In this document: in pieces, positions 1-9,240 of the stretch | Layout of the letters: each line of letters starts with the position of its first letter | How positions within the stretch are numbered: position 1 is the first letter of the stretch | Assembly: GCA_963682025.1 (NCBI GenBank) | Contig: OY821518.1 | Span: 123,652,800-123,716,799 of the forward strand | DNA length: 64,000 nucleotides | From: Cordilura impudica | Lineage: Eukaryota > Arthropoda > Insecta > Diptera > Scathophagidae | Direction of reading: 5' to 3' | Notes under the pieces: model-generated | Database searches by the model: none | What the model was told of the DNA's origin: nothing | The model's input: the letters and a program-made list of their open reading frames with translations, nothing else | Made by a program: the position numbers and the translations under genes

Positions 1-606
1 CGCCCAAGTGATAAGGAAAATTTTATTCTAGGGTCCAGATAACAAACTTTGGCCGAGGAACCATACCTCTAAAACAAATTCTGATGTCGCGACTTTTGAC
101 TTGTCTGTCTGTCTGGCTCACTTTGCCCCCTTTAGAGTGCTCCAATCGAGTCCAAATGTATGATCGACCCCCACTAACTTTGGAGGGCTTCGGGGTTCCC
201 CATTCAAACATTTCAAAAAATCACCATCTTATTTGTTTAGAGTTAGGCTGACTATGTTTGTTTTAGTATTAAAATTAACACTCATACGTATACGTATCTC
301 TTACTCTGCTAATAAATAATAATCACACGCCTTGACTATGTCATGTTATTCAAAAAGATCGATCGGATGAGGGTAAATAACTTTTAGATCACTCCGTGAC
401 TATGCGTGACTACCCCAAAATTAATCTGTAGACACAACAAGACTATGGGCCAAGTTGCAGATCAATTGCATGAGGTGGAATGGTGTTGCCCATGACAGAC
501 AGATAGACAGAAAGGTCAAAAGTCGGGACATCAGATTCGTTTTAGAGCTTTGGGCAAAGTTTCCTATTTTCATCCCTAGAATATGATTTTCCTTGTCACT
601 TGAGCG
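1..606. repeat. Foldback-type repeat with ~110-bp inverted arms
   Basis: Bases 1-118 and about 495-606 are imperfect inverted copies. Both arms start CGC(C/T)CAAGTGA, continue through a TATTCTAGGG-type block, and end in a GTCTGTCTGTC-type microsatellite. The interior (about 360-480) holds one degenerate unit of the array found at 1.27-1.96 kb. No coding sequence is visible. It looks like a non-autonomous inverted-repeat element, but the left end coincides with the window edge, so the true end and any target duplication cannot be judged. Confidence 0.55.
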
Positions 607-1262
607 ATTTTTTTTGCGTCCCTACAAATCGAGCCGCTCTAATGGATACCCAACAAAATATTGAGGGAATAGAGGGAAAGCTTTATATTATTGTATAGTA
701 AAAGTTTCCAATGTTTTATCAATACCATAAATTTTATTACTTATAGGTTTTGATATTTTTATCTGTTTATATATTATCTTTTTAAATAGAAAATAATAAT
801 AGAAAATAAATTAATAAAAGATTTTTTATTTTTTGATATAATTTTTTGTGTTGACCGTCAAAAATATATTTTGTCAATGTACTCTCACTCACTGTATGCA
901 CTTTTATAATTTAGTTCAGTTTGCTTAGTCAATAGTTTTTGACTTACAATCACCTAATATATGGTATATACGGTATAAAACAACCCGTATTCATACACAC
1001 AATAAATAATTAAAAAACCGACATTTACTCAAAAGCTAAAACAAAAATCTGAATCAATTGTTATTATTTATTTTACCTATAAAATAAAAAACAAAACTGC
1101 AAATTTGTTTTTATCTAGCTCATATATTCAATGATAGGTGGCGTATTATTATTATGATGTTTAACAAAATCCGTATTCGTACAGGACAACAAATGTGAAT
1201 AAACTCATAAATAAAGTGTTAATAATCTAACCCATAAAAACTCTTTATTTCCTTATGTATAT
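607..1262. other. AT-rich stretch, nothing assigned
   Basis: No coding frame, RNA motif or recognisable repeat end was seen. There are short TATA-rich runs near 955-980, but nothing supports a promoter call. Confidence 0.4.
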
Positions 1263-1263
1263 G

Positions 1264-1950
1264 AGTTTTTAATATCTCCGTGACTGTGCATGACTGTGTG
1301 TGTCTATCTTAAAATTAACCTTTGGCCACAACAAGTCTATGGACAAAGTTTGAGATCCATATCTCCGTGACTGTGCGTGATTATGTCAAAGTTAGTCTTT
1401 TTCACAGCAAGTCTATCGACCAAGTTTTAGATCGGTCGGATGAGGGTAAATGACATTTAGATCATTCCGTGTCTGTGCATGACCATGCGTGACTGTGCGT
1501 GACTAAGTCAAAGTTTATCTTTTTTTCACAGCAAGTGTATGGACCAAGTTTCAGATCGATCGGATGAGGTGAAGTGACATTTAGATCATTCCGTGTCTGT
1601 GCATGACCATGCGTGACTGTGCGTGACTAAGTCAAAGTTTATCTTTTTTTCACAGCAAGTGTATGGACCAAGTTTCAGATCGATCGGATGAGGTGAAGTG
1701 ACATTTAGATCACTTCGTGACTGTGCGTGACTATGCGTGACTAAGTCAAATTTAATCTTTTTTCAAGCAAGTGTATGAACCAAGTTTGAGATCGATCGGA
1801 TGAGGGGAAATGACATTTTGATCACTCCGTGACTGTTCGTGATCACGCGTGACTGTGCGTGACTACCCCAAAATTAATCTTTAGTCACGATAAGACTATG
1901 GGTCAAGTCTCAGATTAACTGGATAAGGGCGTATGGGGTCCATCCATGGC

Positions 1951-1981
<31 letters not shown>

Positions 1982-1985
1982 GAGT
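1264..1985 (+). repeat. Tandem array of ~88-123-bp units ending in a CAGA microsatellite
   Basis: Six recognisable units begin with a CCGTG(A/T)CTGTGC-like core near 1276, 1366, 1466, 1587, 1710 and 1828. Each carries TGCGTGACT-type direct subrepeats, a CAAGT(C/G)TATGGACCAAGTTT block and a GATCGATCGGATGA block. The two central units are nearly identical, which suggests recent unequal exchange. The array stops at a pure (CAGA)n run at 1951-1980. The unit is the same family as the single copy at 360-480. Confidence 0.8.
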
Positions 1986-2078
1986 ATGAGTTAAAAGAAA
2001 GAGTTTAAAAATAATGTTATTAATATTTTGTTGGATATCACCTTTTGCTTAAGAACCGCAATTAGTCGCCTTGGCATC

Positions 2079-2350
2079 GATTCAACTAGTTGTTTATATA
2101 TTAACGTCTGTTTATTTTAATAATTATAGTTTGTTTTTTTGACCAATTTTAACACACAAAAAAGAAAAAAAATTATTTTAAATTTAACGATTCGACTCTA
2201 TTTGTGAGTCCTCTTCAGAATTATAAATCTGAATTATAATTCTGAATTATAATTCTCACAAACAGAGTCGAAACGTTAAATTTATAATAATTTTTTTTCT
2301 TTTTTGTCTGTTAAAATTGGTCAAAAAAACAAACTATGATTCAACTAGTT
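2079..2350. mobile_element. Foldback insertion with 13-bp target-site duplication
   Basis: GATTCAACTAGTT occurs at 2079-2091 and again at 2338-2350, on either side of a large hairpin. Arms 2127-2210 and about 2255-2337 are near-perfect reverse complements, separated by a short loop of AATTATAATTCTG repeats. The element lies inside the Tc1-like coding region; removing it and one copy of the 13-mer rejoins the C-terminal frame. About 35 bp between the left duplication and the left arm have no partner. A 13-bp duplication is too long for Tc1, piggyBac or hAT elements and suits target-primed retroelements, such as Penelope-like elements with inverted terminal copies. That assignment is inference. 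Confidence 0.75.
2180..2225 (-). ncRNA. Hammerhead-like core in foldback arm (degenerate)
   Basis: On the minus strand CTGAAGA (2218-2212) is followed by a 5-bp stem GACTC/GAGTC with loop ACAAATA and then GAATC. This matches the CUGANGA - stem II - GAA layout of a hammerhead ribozyme, with the fourth GAAA base changed. The opposite arm keeps GAGTC-GAAAC but lacks the CTGA box. Stem I is only weakly formed. I treat it as a decayed motif. Confidence 0.35.
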
Positions 2351-3168
2351 ATTGGTTAGCGTTGGTGATACGAGTATTTTGGCCCATTCTGCCTTCAACG
2401 CGTTTTTAAATCCTCTACGTTTCTAATATCATAATATTTCTCTTGAAAATCGACCATAAATTCTCAATACGCTTTATATCTGGACTTTGCGGTAGGGTTT
2501 TAATTTACTTTGGATAGTTGTATAATATCCATGTTCTTGTATTTAGCGCTGTGTGCTTGGGATCATTGTCCTGTTGGAATATGATATCCCGAGGACATGC
2601 CAATTTTTCTGCGTTTTGTTTTAAATTATTCTTTAAAATGGTGATATAATTCTTCGAAGTCATTATTCTATTTATAAAATGAAGATTTCCCACCCCTACC
2701 GCCGCAAAACATCTGCACACCATCAACGAGCCTGCACCGTGTTTAAATGTAGGGAGAAGGTTATGCCTGGATAGACTCGTGTTTTGCTCACGCCAAATTT
2801 TCACACGTCCATCAGATGTTCTAATGTTGAATTTGCATTCATCTGAAAAAATAACCCTTTTCCAGAAGTCTGTGCCTTTATTTTGATATTTTTTTTTTTT
2901 GCAAATTCCATCCTCTTTTTCTTATTTACTTTGCTGATACATGGTTTTCTAACAGCATACCGAATTTTAAAACCAATTTTCTTAAGGTAATTTCTCATAG
3001 TCTGAGGTGTAACGTATGATTGGAAACTTAAAAGTAATGCATTTCGGTTCATATACATGATAAAGAAAAAGTCAAGAAAAATGGGTAACCAAACTTTAAC
3101 AGTTTTAGAGATTTTTGAAAAATAAAAAAAAAATGTAGTTTTCTACACCAAGATAGGACTATGGTTAC

Positions 3169-3679
3169 GGGGGGTAGGGTTTTAAAACCTTTTTTTTTGC
3201 ATTTCTCTTTCTGAATGCACAACATGTCGAGAGTGACGTGTCAAAATTTCAAGTAAATCGGAGCAAAAATTAAGAAGATACAGCATTTCCAGCGACCGGC
3301 CTCATACGGTATATCGTATATAAATCAGTTTTTAAAAAATTTTAAATGAACATCATAACTCAAAATCTACTTAACCACTGTATCTAGACATAAATCATCA
3401 TCATGTTTTTCGCTTCAAAATGCTGCCAAAAACAAAAAAAGAAATTGAAAAAGACTCTTCGTCACTACCTTGAGAAACATGTCACCTTTTAAACGCATTT
3501 CGATTTCTTTATTTCACATGATCCGGTAACGATCAGATTTTTAATTAAAAGTTTTTTCAAAGATTTTTTAAATGTTATGCTATAACGTGTGTACGAAATA
3601 AATAATCGAACATTATTCATATCTTCAAAAATAATTATGAAAATACGACTTTGTTTTAACTTTTAAAACCTTACCCCCC
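3169..3679. mobile_element. Family D non-autonomous element, copy 1
   Basis: The left end GGGGGGTAGGGTTTTAAAA and the right end TTTTAAAACCTTACCCCCC are inverted repeats of each other. The interior has no coding frame and matches 59783-60452 along most of its length, including a GCACAACATGTCGAG block and a CGACCGGCCTCATACGG block. A short inverted-end DNA transposon is the likely nature; the superfamily is not clear. Confidence 0.7.
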
Positions 3680-4608
3680 TTAAAACTTCTGAAAAATTAA
3701 AGATATATGCTGGCTTAGAATTATAACCACAATAAATGGTACCTATAAAAAAAATCGACCGTTATACTGAATATTTTGAAAACCGCTATAGAGTGCGCTG
3801 GTAATCAAGATATTATCTGCAAATCATGTAACAGATGCTATAATAAACGTGTATATCCCACACTAGTGTAGTTAACAACATCAAAGTATTTAAATTATGC
3901 TAATGGAATTTTACGTTGACAGGTATGTAAAAAATGTGAGTTTAATATTTTTTTTATTTAAATTATTGCTTTTAATAAAATCCGTACAACCTCAGAAAAC
4001 CATTAAGGATTTGTTAAATATGAAAAAGAGATTTAATGTTTCTGCACGAATAAAGGAAAATATTAATTTAGAATATCTACTAAAAGGAAATAAAATACTA
4101 AAGTACGCACAAATACTCATACTATCTTACAAACATACCTAACGAATACGTATTATTAATTCGTTATAGCTCCGATACGCCCAGTGGGTAACCAACCAAG
4201 CATTTCGTGACAAAAACAAATTTTAAATTAAAAAAAAAAACCGGAATTTTATTGAAATCTGGCTAATTTGAAGCCTTGTCTTAAATATTATAACGTTGCG
4301 ATTTAGTGACACTAAACTTCTGGCAAAGTCCGGAATATATGTTTTAAAACTTATGGATACACAGCACAAAACCAGACTTTTGTATTTTCAGTTAAATTAG
4401 AAGAATTTCCTTTAAGTTTTAAAAAAGAAACAACAATGGACCGGTGGATGACAACAACCACAAATTATTTATATTGACGAATAACTTGAAATTTTTTATC
4501 TTTAATTACAAAAGCAAAGGTACTACACGGATTATAAATATCGTATGTGTAACCTAGCTGATCCGGCAAAAGTTGTTCTGTCTTATATAATTTGTTTATT
4601 CTATGACT
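3680..4608. other. AT-rich stretch, nothing assigned
   Basis: An 81-codon open frame at 3897-4142 (+) has no recognisable motif and a low-complexity hydrophobic start. I do not believe it is a gene. No repeat match to the rest of the window was noticed. Confidence 0.4.
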
Positions 4609-5381
4609 TGTTATATCCTATACCACTATGTGGTTTGGGTATAATGACTTTGTGCTGCTGTTTGTAATTACCAAAAATATTTGACCTAGACCCATCTTTT
4701 ATTATTCGATTTAACGATGTCCGTCCGTCCGTCCGTCCGTCTGTGTGTCCATGTAAAGCTTGTAATCAAACTGCAGGTCGCAAATATGAATATATTATGA
4801 TGAAGTTTGGTATATAAGCTTGGATTGGCCATAGGATGAACGCTACTGAAATTGGTGAAAACCGGTCCATTTTCTGACCTAGCCCCCATACAAATGACCC
4901 CTATGAAATCAACATAAATTGCCATAGGATCCAAATTATCATATGAATCTTAATCAAATTGGGTTTTTATGCGTATATTACATCCATTAGTTCAAAAATG
5001 ATCCCTATGGGACAACTGTTAGTCACAGGACCCATATAGAGCTGCTTCCCGATCTTCACTTAAATCTATTAAAAAACAAAAATATTGCACGGATTCCTTT
5101 CAAATTTTGTGTGTATATATATTTTTACAAAATACAAGAGACCTTACCAAACATGGTCAGGATCGGTCCATTTTTGGCCCTAGTCCCCATATAGATATTG
5201 CAACCGATATCAACTTTTTCATATCTGCAGCCAAAAAAATTAATAAAAATCCCACTCAAATTTGGTTTATGCTTATTTTCTGTATCCAGTTAGTTGGTCC
5301 TGAGAGATAGGGTCTCTAAACGCATGGTATAGGGTATCGTATAGTCGGTCTAGACCGACTATAAATTTCTTACTTGTTTTA
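4609..5381 (+). repeat. Dispersed repeat A, near full length (A1)
   Basis: Repeat A starts with a CTATACCACTATGTGGTTTG block and carries a (TCCG)n microsatellite near 4722. A conserved body has blocks such as GACCTAG(T/C)CCCCATA, and it ends in GTCGGTCTAGACCGAC followed by TTCTTACTTGTTT. Other copies or pieces lie at 9078-12989 (interrupted), 19158-19932 (minus), 31798-31938, 40598-41353, 45236-45560, 46935-47225 and 49577-50335. No protein is encoded. Where both ends are present they carry ACAAGTAAGA in inverted orientation, so a non-autonomous DNA element is likely. Confidence 0.8.
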
Positions 5382-5460
5382 AAATGTATTTAAATTCGGG
5401 TCAGCATTTTTTTTTTATAAGAATGAAATAAAACTTAATACGTTATTTTAAATGAAGACT

Positions 5461-5830
5461 TTATTTTCGATTCAGTAAATTTAAATACAAAGATGTTCGC
5501 CCGATTTTAGGTATCGCTATTTTCAAAGTTTTTGTTTCTCCAGTTTCAGCGTATACAAACAAATCATTTCCGAAGCACGAATTTTCCAGAACCGTAGCCG
5601 CAGGCTGACCTTTATATTTGCTGGTCGTCATTGTATATACAGACGAATTGGGAATTAAAAGCGCTCAAATGCAATCAGATAATTTGTAGGAGTCATCTGG
5701 ATTCCTGACTATAAAACATGTTCTGCTTTAATCCCGCTATTGACAATTGTCGTTTCAATAATGTTATACAGTATTTCTTGATAACGAACCACATTGCCTA
5801 ACACAAGTTGGTGCATTTAGGTCTCGAAGC
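5461..5830 (-). pseudogene. Helitron helicase C-terminal remnant
   Basis: Minus-strand translation in shifting frames resembles the end of Helitron Pif1-type helicases. It shows an MTPTNYLIAFER segment followed by FPIR, then, after a deletion of the usual SHGQLYVA region, NDLFVYAETGETKTLKI near the C-terminus. Stops and at least two frameshifts are present, and only the last ~110 residues' worth remains. The assignment rests on motif order alone and could be a related Pif1-like gene. Confidence 0.55.
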
Positions 5831-6104
5831 AATAAAATTGGTGATCCAACTTTCAAGAATAAGTTTTGTGGAAAATCAAGTGAATATAAATACTCGGTTG
5901 AAAAATTCAATCACTCAACGTTTTCAACCACAGTATCAATTGACTTCAATGAAAATAACAGAGATTATCCTGTCACTCCACCATCGAAAGTATTCATGAA
6001 ATGCAAATAAAGCCACCTGTAATTATTGTTACATTTAAATTTAATATTTTTGAAATGAATATTATGTACAGGGAAAACAATATTTTCAGAATTATATCCA
6101 ACCC

Positions 6105-8054
6105 AGCAACACCAAGCGGGTATAAGTTACTCCAAAGAATGCCCCTTTTTTAAATATTATGAGGCTTTAATTTATTGTTGTTTGAAATCTTCATAACTAC
6201 TGATCTGATCTTCCTGAAATTTTCAAAGGGTCTTACTGCGGATATGGAAAGTGTTATAGGCTACAATTTTTTTAAATATTTTTAGTGGGGGTGGCACCCC
6301 CATACAAAGTAATTCTTTGATATAATATATATCTGTGGTTTTTTGGAATAACCGCGTATGTCAATTTTTGTCAGTTTTGAGTTAACGATGCCAAATATAT
6401 TAATTTTTAACGCTCTTTACATGTGTTTAATTTTTTTTTTTAAATAGTGTCCATTTCTGAGCTTTTTCTTTAAATAACGACGTAACTTAAATGTTTATTA
6501 AATTAATTTGCAGCACTAACGACGTATGTCAACCTCCATTTGATCGCTGACAAATTATTTTCTCAGAAAACGACACAGCGACATACGTTGTTATTAATGA
6601 AAAAAAGTGAAAAATAATTTTGGATTATTTTTCAGTTTATAACCACTTATAAAAACTTGTGTGTTTATTTCTGTTATTTTTAGTCAATATTATTCTTGAT
6701 TCGTTGTTATATTCTCACCCCAACTCCCATTAACTTTCTGTTGAAGGACAGAAAAATCATTTTTTCAAGCAACAGCAACATATGTCTAAATGTGTAGCTG
6801 CACTGGTAGTTTTCTTTTTCAAGGAGAACAACGTTTGTTGACATAAGTTGTTTTATCTGCATACACTTTAAGGGTAATTAATATATTGTTCTTTCGTCCT
6901 CTTCTAGGACCTATTCCTCTTAAGATTTTTGACTCAAAATTTTATATAAAGTATAAATTGCCCATATCTACAGGACTGTTAAATAAAAAGTCCTAAAAAT
7001 TTTATATCGAGCCCATAATTTCAAATATAACGCATTTTGGCTCTCCTGAACATTTTGATTTTATGACATACGCGGTTATTCTAGAAAACCAGATATAGAG
7101 TACTATGACAGGTAGAGCTTAGCAAATTTATGGGAGGTCACCTGTTATTAATCTTAGTGGCTAAATTTTAAATGGGCGGGCGCAGATAAGTGGGCGTGGC
7201 AACTCCCACACAAGGTATTAATTCAATATTATATATCCCGAGTATTATGATGGGGACAGCTTTCCAAATTTGTCTGAGGTCATCTGTTATTAATGTAAGT
7301 CGACAATGGGCGTGGCGTTTCCCACATAAAGTAAATATAAAATGTCATATATCCGAAATACAGAATTAGTGAGAGCCTTGGGACTTTGCATTCGCCCATA
7401 AGTTATTCAGTCGAACAAAAAATGGGCGTGATTTGAGCAGTGGGCTTGGCAGCGCCACTACAAAGTAAATATATAATATCATATAACTGAAGTACCATAA
7501 AAGGAAAAGCCATGATACTTTATACGAGTCTATCAGATATTAATGTGAGTAGTAAGATAAAAAATGGTTGGTATGGAATCAGTGGGCCTGTCACTTCCAT
7601 TACAAAAAAATTAAAAGTAGTATGACAGCGATAATCTTGAAACTTTTGAAAAATGCAATAATTATCAATGAACATAGTCGTGGAAAATATGGGCGGATTA
7701 ACCAAATTCAAAAATCGCCAGAACAAAAAATCGCGAAAAACAAAAATCTTCAAAAATTAAAAGTTTGCAGAATCAAAAATTGGCAAAATCAAAAATCGTT
7801 AAAATAAAAATTGTCAAATGTTATTCTAAATTTAAGGCAAACCGTTAAGTGTTGCCGGATTTATTATTTTTCTCATAGGCAATGAACAAACAAAAAATAT
7901 TGTATATAAGCAATCATTGAAATCAAAAATATATAAAATAAATAAAATAAAATGTTTAAGATTTATAATTCAAACTTCGTAGGAAAAACTAATTATGAAA
8001 AAACATATCAATAACTCCCAGTAAGTCGTGGCGAAGCGCGACAGGGCATACTAG
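6105..8054 (+). mobile_element. Helitron-like non-autonomous element, family B copy 1
   Basis: The 3' end is diagnostic. An 18-nt hairpin GTCGTGGCGAAGCGCGAC (8025-8042) is followed by eight bases and CTAG (8051-8054), then T. This is the Helitron hairpin-CTRR|T arrangement. The same end occurs inverted at 14870-14900. The interior holds GGGCGTGG-rich units (about 7130-7690) and then a CAAAAATCGCC-like satellite (7690-7815); tandem repeats inside a Helitron-like shell are known from DINE/INE-1-type elements. The 5' boundary is a guess, set near the start of the repeated, unit-like sequence. No open transposase frame is present. Confidence 0.6.
7130..7815 (+). repeat. GGGCGTGG units plus AT-rich CAAAAATCGCC satellite
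   Basis: About five degenerate units of 100-130 bp repeat an (A)AATGGGCG...GTGGGCGTGGC core, a TATATAATATCATATA block and a GAAACTTT block. From about 7690 the sequence turns into short ~12-14-bp repeats of AAAAATCGCC type. The same pairing recurs at 30.1-31.0 kb / 36.6-37.4 kb. Two open frames here (7520-7753 minus, 7568-7807 plus) are by-products of the repeats. Confidence 0.75.
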
Positions 8055-8373
8055 TGTAAATATATTTTTGCAGTTATATCAAAACAAACTTTAATATTAA
8101 ATATATTTCAATTTCATAATTCAAATTTGCTTTTAACTTAATTCTTTTACATAAAATTGTTTTATTTTAGTAAATGTTGCTTCAGATCCGAGGTCTGTTT
8201 TAGAAATTTATTTTTTATAAATTTATTCTTCAATATTTAATTTTAAATTAAAAGAATAAGGGTTGAATAAAAATAATCATTAGGAAACAGCCTAATTATT
8301 TTTCTTTAAATGGTGCGTGGTACAGAAGAAGAAACCATATATTTCAAAAATTCATAACTGCACTTGTATTCTT

Positions 8374-8414
8374 AATCGGACCGGTTTCTGGCATTTCAGC
8401 CTTCATCAGCGATT
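8374..8414 (-). ncRNA. Type I hammerhead ribozyme motif
   Basis: Read on the minus strand from 8414 to 8374, all core parts are present in order. Stem I 5' strand AATCG (8414-8410), CTGATGA (8409-8403), stem II GGC/GCC closing loop TGAAAT with an A/A mismatch at its base, GAAA (8388-8385), a palindromic CCGG stem III (8384-8381), UC at the predicted cleavage site (8380-8379), then CGATT (8378-8374), which pairs perfectly with AATCG. The invariant CUGAUGA, GAAA and UH positions are intact. Very short palindromic stem III is typical of hammerheads from Penelope-like elements and retrozymes, which are thought to work best as dimers. Activity is inferred from sequence only. Confidence 0.75.
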
Positions 8415-8479
8415 TATTGAACATTGTGATAATTGTTATGTTTTAATTGAATAGATTGTTTCTATATGAAAAATTTTTT

Positions 8480-8600
8480 CTACTTAGGGCGGCCGTGAGG
8501 TTTTGAACCTAAACCTTCACATACACTCGTACTTGCACTTTTTGGTCAGCGCTTTAACACACTCACCTAAAGTCAGGCCTACGAGCAGTGTGGTTAGATT
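8480..8600 (-). other. tRNA-like segment with Pol III B box (SINE head or tRNA pseudogene)
   Basis: On the minus strand a D-arm-like stretch ending GTTAAAGCGCTGACC (about 8558-8544) is followed ~35 nt later by GGTTCAAAACC (8509-8499), an exact match to the B-box consensus GGTTCRANNCC. The A-to-B spacing of about 60 nt suits a tRNA with a long variable arm (Ser or Leu type). The acceptor stem does not close convincingly, so this is not an intact tRNA gene. A T-run that could act as a Pol III terminator follows near 8475. The hammerhead motif lies about 85-125 nt further downstream on the same strand. Confidence 0.5.
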
Positions 8601-9077
8601 CAGTTTCGTACCATACAGCTTTACTTTGTATTAATTTCAGAAGATACAACTCTGTCCAAACAAACAATCGTTATTTTTGAATTTTGAATATTTTTTGCAT
8701 TTATACTTCTAATTTCCACTATTATTTTTCTTTGGTTATTATTTTATTTCATAATCAGAAAAGTTATAAAATAATATACAAAGACGTTAAGATTATTTTG
8801 AAAATAATAAATAATTTTATATAAAGAAAATATTGGTTTATTTTTTATATGCTTCAAAATAATTTAGTTATTTTAGAATATGGAAAAATATTGAAAATGT
8901 ATATTAGATTTTAACCTAAAAATCAAAATTTAAATATAAAATATTCCACGCTATAGTCAGGTAGACATGTATATGTAAATAGTCGACTATATAATATTTT
9001 TTGATAGATGCTAAAGGTCATAATTGGTTGATTGAGAAAAAAAATTTAACAATCATTACCTCTTCAAATTTAAATTT
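8601..9077. other. AT-rich stretch, nothing assigned
   Basis: No frame, repeat end or RNA motif was recognised before the next repeat A copy. Confidence 0.4.
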
Positions 9078-9240
9078 GGTCAGGGTATGATGGCTTAGTG
9101 CTAATGTTTGTAATTAACAAAAATATTTGACAAGACTCGATCGATCCCGTATCATTTTGTGAGTCAATTTAGCAATGTCCGTCCGTCCGTCTGTCCGTCT
9201 ATGTGTCCATTGTAATCAAACTACAGGTCTAAAGTATTAA

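Larger units (their letters stand above)
2041..3058 (-). pseudogene. Tc1-like transposase, broken and interrupted
   Basis: Two overlapping minus-strand frames (3058-2801 and 2804-2505) read as a Tc1/mariner-superfamily transposase. The first has a helix-turn-helix-like stretch followed by KKRMEFAKK. The second has GAGSLMVCRCF, then FQQDNDPKHTA, which carries the second catalytic Asp. The usual E-containing segment follows at about 2500-2440, out of frame and with stops. The family-typical C-terminus reading LVESMPRR is cut in two by the foldback insertion at 2079-2350. At least one frameshift, internal stops and a missing N-terminus make it non-functional. Terminal inverted repeats were not located. 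Confidence 0.85.

Noticed and set aside
3897..4142. 81-codon + frame as a gene
   Set aside because: Low-complexity hydrophobic start, no motif, no promoter or neighbouring gene context; expected by chance in AT-rich DNA.
4722..4741. TCCG tandem repeat as a CRISPR-like or regulatory array
   Set aside because: It is a simple microsatellite carried by every copy of repeat A; there are no spacers, and the genome is eukaryotic.
7520..7807. Overlapping frames of 77 and 79 codons
   Set aside because: They lie wholly in the GGGCG units and satellite and are produced by the repeats.
8480..8600. Functional tRNA-Ser/Leu gene
   Set aside because: The B box is perfect, but the acceptor stem does not pair and no credible anticodon arm forms; kept only as tRNA-like.
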